DNA from: a bacterium
Lineage (GTDB): Bacteria > UBA9089 > UBA9088 > JAGUXG01
Direction of reading: 5' to 3'
Assembly: GCA_030018505.1 (NCBI GenBank)
Contig: JASEHO010000028.1
Coordinates: 1 to 14,198, forward strand
DNA: 14,198 bases
The translations under genes were made by a program, and so were the position numbers. Positions 7,001-13,365 of this stretch are shown one piece after another; positions within the stretch are counted from its first letter, which is position 1; each line of letters begins with the position of its first letter. Below the pieces are notes generated by a model. The model was not told where the DNA came from, searched no databases, and saw only the letters and a list, made by a program, of their open reading frames with translations.

Positions 7001-9485
7001 GAAAGTGCTATCATATAGAACCTTCGAACTGAAAGAAAATACAGCCTTGATAGAATTGCCTGTGAATGAAATTCATAGTCCAAATGTCTATATTTGTGCC
7101 ACAATAATTAAAGAACTAAAACCCGACCAAGAGGTTACACCTATTCGTGCCTTTGGTATAATTTCGTTACAGGTAACACCCCTACCTAAAAAACTGAATA
7201 TAAAACTAAAATGCCCTGATGTAATAAGGCCAAATACCGATCTTTCCATAGAGATTTCTACAGATAAACCAAATGCTTATCTCACAGTAATGGCTGTTGA
7301 TGAAGGTATCTGTCAACTAACTGCTTTTCAAACACCGGATATATTTAATTTCTTTTATGGAAAGAAAAGGTTAAGTCTCTCCTCTTATGATATTTATTCA
7401 TATATTTTACCTGAGATAAAAAAGCCCTTAAAATCAGGTGGCGGCGCAGTAAGGAAACACCTTATGCCTTTAAGTGTCCAAAGGGTAAAGCCTGTTTCTT
7501 TATACTCAGGAATTTTAAAAACAGATAGACAAGGAAAGACCTATCTACAATTTAAGATTCCACAATTTCAGGGACAATTAAGAATAATGGTCGTTTCATT
7601 TATGAATAATTGTGTTAATTCAACAGAAAGAGCTGTTAAAGTTAGAGACCCAATTGTTCTTCTTCCAACACTTCCGAGAGTCCTGACAGGTAATGATATA
7701 TTTAAATTACCAGTCGGAGTATATAATGGGACAAAAAAAGATGGGAAGATAAAAGTTGCTCTCAAAACAAATGAACTTGTAGATGTGATGGGTGAAAAGA
7801 CAAAAGAGATTTTTGTTAAGGCAGGAAAGGAAGAATACATCTATTTTGACCTTAAGGCAGAAGAGAAGATGGGTAAGGTAACATTCAGAATAGATGCAGA
7901 AGGAATGGGTGAGAAGACATATTATGAAGAAGAATTAGCGCTCAGGCCAGCTTCACCTGCTATTACTTTAACTGGAAGTGGAGATATAAAGCCAGAAAAG
8001 TCATTAGGGATTGAATTGCCTGGTGGATGGATAAGGGCAACCGAAGATTGCAAATTGATCTTAAATACATTTCCCAATGTTAAATTATCAGGAAGCCTAC
8101 AATATTTATTGAAATATCCGCATGGTTGTATTGAGCAGACAACCTCAAGCGTATTTCCATTGCTTTACTTTAAAGACCTTGCAAGGCAATTAGAACCAGA
8201 TCTCTTTAAGAGTAATAGTGCAGATTATTACATCATGGAAGGTATATATAAACTTCAGAGAATGCAATTGGATAATGGTGCATTCTCTTTCTGGCCAGAG
8301 GGTGGCTATGTAAATGAATGGGGAAGTATATATGCCTCACATTTTCTTGTTGAAGCAAAGAAGGCAGAGTATCCAGTAGGTAAAGAGCTGTATGCAAAGG
8401 TCTTAAACTATCTCAATGGATTTGTTACAAGACCTCACAGAAATAATTGGGAGTTGGAGCAAAAGGTCTATGCCTGTTATGTCCTTGCACTTTCTAAAGA
8501 ACCAAATAAATCCACAATGAATTTTATTAAAGAATATAAGCTAAAAGAGTTGTCTGCATATTCAAGATTTCAACTTGCAGGTGCATTTGCCCATTCTGGT
8601 GATTTAAGGAGCGCAAAGGAAATATTGCCAACAGAGATCAATCCCCAAAAGGGCAATCCACAGGATACAGGCAACAATTTCTACTCAGATGTCCGAACAA
8701 ACGCTATTATGCTTGATATATTGGTTGAAATATTTCCTGAAAGTCCAGCCATACCCGTTTTAGTAAATTCATTATTTGCATCAGGTGACAAAACGCTTGG
8801 TAGGTGGTACACCACACAGGAAAACGCATTTGCATTATTGGCATTGGGTAAGGCATTCAAGAAATTTAAGAAGGCAAAGTTTGAAGGCGCGATAAGATTA
8901 AATGGCAAAATATATAAAGAATTCTCTGAGAAAGGATTGACAATTGAGGAGAGTAAATTAGCAGGGAAAAAGATTGAGATAGAGATAAAAGGAGAGGGTA
9001 ATTGTTTTTACTACTGGCAGGTCTGGGGGATTAAGAAGGGTGAGGCATTTCCTGAATATGAAAAGGGGATAAACTTAAGCAGGGTTTATCTTGATAGAAA
9101 TGGCAAGAAGATTGACATAGATAGATTAAAACAGGGAGATATAATCGTGGTAAAGATAAGTGCAAAGGCAGAGAAAGAAAACTTGCAGAATGTTATCATT
9201 TGTGATATGCTGCCATCGGGTCTTGAGATAGAAAACCCAAGGCTTTCTGCAAGGGCAACTATTCCTTGGGTTGAGGAACAGGCAAAAGCAGATTATCTTG
9301 ATATGCGGGATGACAGGCTTTTATTATATACAACCCTCTCTTACAATAACTGGACAACATTTTATTATACCTTGAGGGTTGTAACAGAGGGTGAATTCAT
9401 CTTACCCCCTGTATCAGCAGAATGTATGTATAATCCAAATTATACTGCTGTTAAATCATCAGGAAGGATAAGGGTGATAAAGTAG
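4083..9485 (+). CDS. Bacterial alpha-2-macroglobulin, thioester type, membrane anchored
   Basis: A giant periplasmic protease trap of 1800 residues, slightly longer than the E. coli homologue YfhM (about 1650). Family knowledge: a protease cuts a bait region, the protein collapses, and a Cys-Gln thioester binds the attacker covalently. Visible features in order: a basic N-terminus and membrane helix at about 17-39 with no lipobox Cys; macroglobulin-type beta domains; an unusual Tyr/Asp/Glu run at 403-416; the conserved DRGVYRPDD motif at about 590; AVDEG at 1071-1075; a flexible Gly/Lys/Arg-rich stretch at about 1110-1130 that could be the bait region; and the thioester motif HGCIEQTTS with Cys1349 and Gln1352. 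An alpha-helical thioester domain follows, then a C-terminal beta domain containing DMLPSGLEIENPRLS and YLDMRDDRLLLYTTL. All key motifs are intact. It is coupled to mltG upstream and belongs with pbpC, as in E. coli. Confidence 0.93.
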   Translation: MKEKVIRFLRSRREGKAVYILTGAIIALSLLFLFQHIIYGGIGIPVFVSISPKDEVPLKTNFTFDFSSPVVKDSRVNKFYDREENIVFTPKIAGKYKWVSNRNLRFYSYSELKGATNYSVEVRSEICTLKNKSLKGKKGFTFNTLPLTIVDSRSNYVYVDFPKLKKSLEWNINFNYEVMPEDLRKHTFISMKKLLSSPQKIDYKIEPQEGKSANFKIITEPIEISRDKLEVALKITKGLKPAEGELGLRVDWLDSHTIEDKLKVYEVYSQSDLSWIRIRFSSAIAVNLAKEYIKVKPEVKFDIEQQGTELILKGDFKLGNWYEVTILKELVGEDGTYLDKTFTQNVRINDLEPSLEFEHKGKYLMRKGELNLAVKSANIKKILIEVKLIFANNVVHLLKTCPEEYDEYEYYYDYDYGRAILSKKIYSEEINLEGNENKITKTIFNMEKFIGTKRNGIFNVVVRDSEDMWRRDGITVIITDLGIIAKKSDNQLFVWINSLKNLEPTSGVNIKLISGDNQVLAEGVTQHDGVCVIENLKEKVEDFEPFIIVAEKGNDFSFLKFSDCVLPTHYFDIGGDEYVTDGYQAFLYTDRGVYRPDDKVNLVAVTRGKEGSLPEKFPVILKVFDPLNRLFKEFKGNLNEQGAVDFELRIPNYATTGRYAARLFVAENEIGQNSFLVEEFIPDRIKVKIKTDKSEYITGEKVKLDVEGLYLFGPPASGKRTSGLCKIENWSFIPKDWAMYSFGDANKGFQDITLNFKEDILDENGKHTYELEIPKDIRPPMALVGKIQVQVIEEGGRAVTEQTTIKIYPYPYFIGLRSMTPDYAEIGKEYKLNYVVVDKNGKEVKPDLLKVNVYRIVWQSILKKDDGGYYRWVSEQNEQLVKTLDLRSEDVREIKYIPQEYGEYKIIVEEPNSGASSSLYFYASGWGYAPWSLSNPDRIKLDLDKKDYKPGETAKLQIKAPFAGKLLLTVEREKVLSYRTFELKENTALIELPVNEIHSPNVYICATIIKELKPDQEVTPIRAFGIISLQVTPLPKKLNIKLKCPDVIRPNTDLSIEISTDKPNAYLTVMAVDEGICQLTAFQTPDIFNFFYGKKRLSLSSYDIYSYILPEIKKPLKSGGGAVRKHLMPLSVQRVKPVSLYSGILKTDRQGKTYLQFKIPQFQGQLRIMVVSFMNNCVNSTERAVKVRDPIVLLPTLPRVLTGNDIFKLPVGVYNGTKKDGKIKVALKTNELVDVMGEKTKEIFVKAGKEEYIYFDLKAEEKMGKVTFRIDAEGMGEKTYYEEELALRPASPAITLTGSGDIKPEKSLGIELPGGWIRATEDCKLILNTFPNVKLSGSLQYLLKYPHGCIEQTTSSVFPLLYFKDLARQLEPDLFKSNSADYYIMEGIYKLQRMQLDNGAFSFWPEGGYVNEWGSIYASHFLVEAKKAEYPVGKELYAKVLNYLNGFVTRPHRNNWELEQKVYACYVLALSKEPNKSTMNFIKEYKLKELSAYSRFQLAGAFAHSGDLRSAKEILPTEINPQKGNPQDTGNNFYSDVRTNAIMLDILVEIFPESPAIPVLVNSLFASGDKTLGRWYTTQENAFALLALGKAFKKFKKAKFEGAIRLNGKIYKEFSEKGLTIEESKLAGKKIEIEIKGEGNCFYYWQVWGIKKGEAFPEYEKGINLSRVYLDRNGKKIDIDRLKQGDIIVVKISAKAEKENLQNVIICDMLPSGLEIENPRLSARATIPWVEEQAKADYLDMRDDRLLLYTTLSYNNWTTFYYTLRVVTEGEFILPPVSAECMYNPNYTAVKSSGRIRVIK

Positions 9486-9558
9486 ATTAAAAAGTTTCTG
9501 CAATTCCGACATAACGATTGAAAAGTAACCTATAAAATCAAAAAAAGGGAGGCAAAAA

Positions 9559-10722
9559 ATGGGAATGTGGGTTGGAAGAGGAAGAAAGGCAAGAAGATGC
9601 TATGGTTTTGAGGAGATAGCCCTTGTTCCAGGCAAAATAACAATTGACCCGGATGAGGTTGATACAGGATTTGAGATAGGAGAATATAGGTTTACTATCC
9701 CAATCATTGTCGCGGCTATGGATGGGGCAATGGATGTGAATATGGCCATCTCCTTGAGCAAGTTTGGCTCTTTTGGTGTCCTGAATTTAGAAGGGGTTCA
9801 AACAAGGTATGAAGATCCAGCGAGTATTTGTGAAGAGATTGCCTCTGCTTCTCCATCTGAGGCAACAGCTATCCTTCAAAGGATATATGAAGAGCCGATA
9901 AAAGAGGAGCTTATCGAAAAGAGGATACGCCAGATAAAGGAAGGAGGAGGAACTGCCTGTGTCTCTTCTATACCCCAGAAGGCAGAGAGGTTTGGAAGAT
10001 TGGCTAAAGAGGCAGGCGCTGATATATTTGTTGTTCAGGCAACTGTTACCACTGTCAGATACATCTCAGGTGGCAATCCATCTCTTTCCTTCGCCAAATT
10101 GAAGAAAGAGTTGGAGATTCCTTTGATTGTTGGAAACTGTGTCACCTATGATGTTGCTTTAGAGCTTATGGCTGAAGGTATAGATGGGCTTCTGGTAGGC
10201 GTAGGACCAGGTGCTGCCTGCACTACAAGGGGAGTCTTGGGTGTTGGTGTGCCTCAGGTTACAGCTACTGCAGATTGTGCCGCTGCCAGGGATTACTACT
10301 TTAAGAAGACAACACAGTATGTTCCGATAATCACTGATGGTGGAATGAGTATAGGTGGTGAGATATGCAAGGCAATAGCCTCTGGCGCTGATGCTGTTAT
10401 GATAGGCTCTGCCTTTACTAAGGCAAAGGAGTCTCCAGGCAAAGGCTTTCACTGGGGTATGGCCACACCCCACAGAAACCTTCCCAGGGGAACAAGGATA
10501 AAGACAGGTGTCACAGGAACATTAGAAGAGATACTTTATGGACCTGCTCACATGGATGACGGCAGTCAGAATCTTGTGGGGGCTTTACGAACAGCTATGG
10601 GTGTGTGCGGTGCAAAGAATATTAAAGAGATGCAGGAGACGGAGCTTATTATTGCCCCTTCTGTTCAGACCGAAGGCAAAATCTTTCAACGCGCCCAAGG
10701 TATTGGTATGGGAAAGGTATAG
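9559..10722 (+). CDS. guaB3: GuaB3-type IMP dehydrogenase family protein
   Basis: A 387-residue TIM-barrel enzyme of the IMP dehydrogenase/GMP reductase family, without the paired CBS domains of canonical GuaB (about 490 residues). The N-terminus (MGMWVGRGRKARRCYGFEEIALVPG) and overall length fit the GuaB3 family found mainly in actinobacteria and cyanobacteria. The active-site loop GPGAACTTR keeps the nucleophilic Cys at residue 221, and the phosphate-binding region includes ITDGGM and ADAVMIGSAF. The likely chemistry is NAD-dependent conversion at the purine C2 position (IMP to XMP), but family members have been debated and the substrate cannot be settled here. GGGAGG at 9547-9552 gives a good ribosome binding site 6 bases before the ATG. 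It lies 73 bases after the A2M gene on the same strand and may be read through or have its own promoter; no clear promoter or terminator is visible between them. Confidence 0.85.
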   Translation: MGMWVGRGRKARRCYGFEEIALVPGKITIDPDEVDTGFEIGEYRFTIPIIVAAMDGAMDVNMAISLSKFGSFGVLNLEGVQTRYEDPASICEEIASASPSEATAILQRIYEEPIKEELIEKRIRQIKEGGGTACVSSIPQKAERFGRLAKEAGADIFVVQATVTTVRYISGGNPSLSFAKLKKELEIPLIVGNCVTYDVALELMAEGIDGLLVGVGPGAACTTRGVLGVGVPQVTATADCAAARDYYFKKTTQYVPIITDGGMSIGGEICKAIASGADAVMIGSAFTKAKESPGKGFHWGMATPHRNLPRGTRIKTGVTGTLEEILYGPAHMDDGSQNLVGALRTAMGVCGAKNIKEMQETELIIAPSVQTEGKIFQRAQGIGMGKV

Positions 10723-10779
10723 AGAAAAGTCTTTGTAAAGCAATAAACTATGTAACTGTTTAGCCAGGCAAAGCAAACC

Positions 10780-10903
10780 AGGTAAAAAGGGAATTCAATG
10801 TAAAATTATCAATTAGCAATTATCAATTAACAATGAAGAAGAGGAGTAATTTTGAATTGATAGTTGTTAGTTTTGCATTTTACATTGAATTTTTCCCTCA
10901 CCT
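10780..10903. repeat. Long imperfect inverted repeat (MITE-like palindrome) between guaB3 and prp
   Basis: AATTCAATGTAAAAT at 10792-10806 is perfectly complementary to 10877-10891. GGG (10789-10791) pairs with CCC (10895-10897) past a 3-base bulge, AGGT (10780-10783) with ACCT (10900-10903), and an inner pair joins 10821-10828 to 10855-10862. The middle of each arm is only partly complementary. The left arm also holds the 11-base direct repeat ATTATCAATTA (10805-10815 and 10819-10829). The structure would fold as a hairpin with a loop around 10829-10854. It resembles small non-autonomous repeats dispersed in AT-rich genomes, but no transposon family is recognised and no target-site duplication is clear. 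It may also act as a terminator for guaB3. Confidence 0.7.
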
Positions 10904-10905
10904 AC

Positions 10906-11280
10906 ATGATGACTGGTGCACTTTCTGTTACTTCAGATGAGTCCGTTGTGGTCAAGATACAGATAGAGAGAGAAAATGGCAAGATTAGCTCATTCCTTGC
11001 CAAAGGTCATACAGCTTTTAGGAAGAAAGGAGAGGATATTGTCTGTGCAGGCATATCCTCTATACTTCAGACAGCAATACTTGGGTTGAAAGATTATCTA
11101 AAGGTTGGTCTTGTCATAAGAAAAGAGAGTGGAGATATGAGCATCAAATTAAAAAATTCTCCCACAAAAGAGTCCGAAGCTATTTTAGAGGCTATGTTGC
11201 TTGGATTGCGTGGAATAGAAAGGGAATATCCTGATAGAGTAAAGATTGAAGAACTTCTTAAGGTAGCATCACCTTCTTAA
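10906..11280 (+). CDS. prp: Ribosomal-processing cysteine protease Prp (YsxB/DUF464 family)
   Basis: Prp proteases remove an N-terminal extension from ribosomal protein L27 in Firmicutes and relatives. The frame shows the family hallmarks KGHTAF and GEDIVCAGISS, giving the His and Cys of the catalytic dyad, followed by the helical region ending LLGLRGIEREYPDRVKIEELL. If counted from the GTG at 10948, His is residue 21 and Cys residue 33, almost exactly as in S. aureus Prp (22 and 34), with a length of 110 residues typical of the family. The start is uncertain: ATG at 10906 or 10909 adds 13-14 residues with no homology I recognise, the GTG at 10948 fits the family best, and a TTG at 10864 lies inside the inverted repeat and is unlikely. 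None has a good Shine-Dalgarno. The genes for L21 and L27, usual neighbours of prp, are not in this window. Its 3' end overlaps ligA by 23 bases. Confidence 0.82.
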   Translation: MMTGALSVTSDESVVVKIQIERENGKISSFLAKGHTAFRKKGEDIVCAGISSILQTAILGLKDYLKVGLVIRKESGDMSIKLKNSPTKESEAILEAMLLGLRGIEREYPDRVKIEELLKVASPS

Positions 11281-13225
11281 CAAACTCCTCGCCAGAGATT
11301 ATTTTGACTCCAATCTTCTCTGCTATCTTGAGCTTGCTACCCGGGTTTTCTCCTACAATCAGAAAGTCTATTCTTTGGCTCAGACTATCCTTTAGCTGTC
11401 CACCAAGCGACTCTATAATCTTTTTTGCTTTATTTCTGTCCATGCCAGGCAGTGTTCCTGTGATGACAAACTGCATTCCCTTGTAGCAAAGCAATTTTTC
11501 TTCTTCTGTTCCAACATTTGCCTCAGAAAATGTAGAGATTAGACTGCTTGTCCGGCCTGCCGAGAAGAATGAAAGGATGCTCTCAGCAACCTTTGGTCCT
11601 ATATCAGGAAGGCTAATCAACTCCTCATAAGATGCCCTGGCTAATTTAGAGATAGAGCCAAACCTCTCGGCTAAGGTAAAGGCTGTGGCTGTTCCAATAT
11701 GCGGGATACCAAGGCCAGAGATAAGCCTCGAAAGCGGTCTCTTCTTGCTCTTTTTTATAGCCTCAATAAGATTTGTCGCAGACTTTTCTTGCCAACCCTC
11801 TAATTCCAAAAGGGATTCTTTCTTCAAATGATAAAGGTCGGAAAGGTCGGAAAGAAGCCCATTATCTATCAATTGAGCCACTATCTTCTCACCCATGCCC
11901 TCTATGTCCATGCAGTCCCTTTTGGCAAAGTATTCTATCCTTTTCTTCAGTTGTCCGAGACAATCCTTCCCTGGACAATAGACTTTGGCTTCATTATCCT
12001 TTCTCTCTATCTTTTCACCACAGATAGGGCAGTTTGTCGGAAATATAAAGGGCTTACTCCTCACATTAGCTGGGATGACCTCAATAACCTTTGGAATAAC
12101 ATCGCCTGATCTTTCAATAATTACCCTATCCCCTACCCTTATATCCTTCCTTTTTATCTCATCCTCATTGTGCAGGGTTGCCCTTGAGATCATGGCCCCA
12201 GAAAGTCGGATAGGCTCAAGGATAGCTACAGGTGTCAAGGCGCCTGTCCTTCCAACCTGAATAAGGATATCCAAGAGCTTTGTTGTGGCTCTCTCTGCTT
12301 TGAACTTAAAGGCAGAAGCAAATCTTGGGCTCCTTGAGGTTGAACCTAAAATTTGCTGGTCAGAGAAGGAATTGACCTTTACCACTACGCCATCTGTTTC
12401 ATAATCAAGGGTTTCTCTCATATCCTCCCATTTTTTGCAGTAGTCCTTTATCTCTGTAGTATCCTTTGCTAATATAAAGTTTGGGTTGACAGGAAGACCA
12501 AAGGACAAGAAGCTTTTCAGCGCCTCATAATGGGAAGAAAATTCATCTGATTCTCCTTTTGTGTGGATAAAGAGACGCAGGGGTCTATTTGCCACCTCCC
12601 TTGGGTCAAGCAAATGAAGGGAACCAGCAGCTGCATTCCTTGCATTGGCAAAGACCTGAAGGTCTTCCCTCAGCCTCCTTTCGTTTAACACAGAAAGCCC
12701 TTTTTTTGGAAGATAGACCTCTCCCCTTACATTAAGATAGCCCGGGGGAGATCCGAAAAGCCTTAAAGGAAGGTTGGCTATGGTCTTTAAGTTGAGGGTA
12801 ATATCATCCCCTACCCCACCATCACCCCTGGTTGCACCCCTGACAAATACGCCGCTGTCATAGTCAAGAGAGACGCCAACCCCATCTATCTTTAGCTCTA
12901 CGACCCATTCAACCTCTTTTTTTAAGGTTCGCTTGCTCCTTTCTATAAACTCATCCAGTTCATCAAAAGAATAGGTATTATCAAGGCTGAGCATAGGTGT
13001 CCTGTGCCTTATTTGACTGAATCTTTCCTGGATAAACCCTGCTACCCTTTGGGTAGGTGAATCTGATGTGATTAACTCTGGATACTTAGCTTCAAGATGT
13101 TTTAGCTCATTCAGAAGCTGGTCATACTCATAGTCTGAAATTTCAGGCTGGAAGGCTTGATAGTATTTGTAGTCGTGTTCTCTAATAACCCTTCTTAGCT
13201 CTTCTATTCTGTCTTTTGCTTGCAT
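11258..13225 (-). CDS. ligA: NAD-dependent DNA ligase
   Basis: The replicative DNA ligase, which seals nicks between Okazaki fragments and in repair using NAD. The 655 residues are close to the usual 670. Domains in order: Ia NAD-binding region (YYQAFQPEISDYEYDQLL, about 21-38); adenylation domain with the KIDG motif (nucleophile Lys112), RGATRGDGGVGDDIT and ETDGVVVKVN (about 276-285); OB fold with RVIIERSGDVIPKV (368-380); a four-Cys zinc finger at Cys399, Cys402, Cys417 and Cys422; helix-hairpin-helix repeats (about 430-555); and a C-terminal BRCT domain (about 578-655, MQFVITGTLPG). All expected catalytic and zinc residues are present. ATG at 13225 on the minus strand gives a normal family N-terminus, although the Shine-Dalgarno is weak. 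A poor promoter candidate, TTGTGT (13273-13268) and TATATA (13248-13243) with a 19-base spacer, lies upstream. It converges on prp. Confidence 0.96.
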   Translation of the reverse strand: MQAKDRIEELRRVIREHDYKYYQAFQPEISDYEYDQLLNELKHLEAKYPELITSDSPTQRVAGFIQERFSQIRHRTPMLSLDNTYSFDELDEFIERSKRTLKKEVEWVVELKIDGVGVSLDYDSGVFVRGATRGDGGVGDDITLNLKTIANLPLRLFGSPPGYLNVRGEVYLPKKGLSVLNERRLREDLQVFANARNAAAGSLHLLDPREVANRPLRLFIHTKGESDEFSSHYEALKSFLSFGLPVNPNFILAKDTTEIKDYCKKWEDMRETLDYETDGVVVKVNSFSDQQILGSTSRSPRFASAFKFKAERATTKLLDILIQVGRTGALTPVAILEPIRLSGAMISRATLHNEDEIKRKDIRVGDRVIIERSGDVIPKVIEVIPANVRSKPFIFPTNCPICGEKIERKDNEAKVYCPGKDCLGQLKKRIEYFAKRDCMDIEGMGEKIVAQLIDNGLLSDLSDLYHLKKESLLELEGWQEKSATNLIEAIKKSKKRPLSRLISGLGIPHIGTATAFTLAERFGSISKLARASYEELISLPDIGPKVAESILSFFSAGRTSSLISTFSEANVGTEEEKLLCYKGMQFVITGTLPGMDRNKAKKIIESLGGQLKDSLSQRIDFLIVGENPGSKLKIAEKIGVKIISGEEFVKKVMLP

Positions 13226-13278
13226 GGTAAGTGAAAAATAGATATATAGTTAACCGCAAAAATCTTTACACAAATTGC

Positions 13279-13332
13279 AATTCAGAATTCAGGAGTCAGA
13301 ATAATTTTATCCTTCCTCTATTCTGTATTCTG
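13279..13332. repeat. Short CAGAAT-type palindromic repeat cluster upstream of ligA
   Basis: The motif CAGAAT occurs as CAGAATTCAGGAGTCAGAATA at 13283-13303 (this string is quoted in two overlapping parts: CAGAATTC at 13283-13290 and CAGAATA at 13297-13303). Two inverted copies, TATTCTG, lie at 13319-13325 and 13326-13332. CAGAATA and TATTCTG can form a 7-bp stem with a 15-base loop. The arrangement looks like a dispersed intergenic repeat rather than a gene. It separates ligA from the IS630 remnant. Confidence 0.5.
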
Positions 13333-13365
13333 TTATATACCCAAATAAATCAGGTTTCCAATAAA

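Noticed and set aside
9486..9558. Promoter for guaB3 using TATAAA at 9531-9536
   Set aside because: No acceptable -35 box lies at 16-18 bases upstream; A/T-rich intergenic DNA gives such -10 matches by chance.
10159..10473. 104-codon minus-strand frame inside guaB3
   Set aside because: It is antisense to the conserved catalytic loop of guaB3 and shows no protein family features.
11773..12260. Overlapping plus-strand open frames inside ligA
   Set aside because: They lie antisense to well-conserved ligase motifs (zinc finger, OB fold), have no recognisable domain and are best seen as shadow frames.
13279..13332. CRISPR array
   Set aside because: The repeats are short, not regularly spaced and have no spacer-like units of constant length; no cas genes are nearby.
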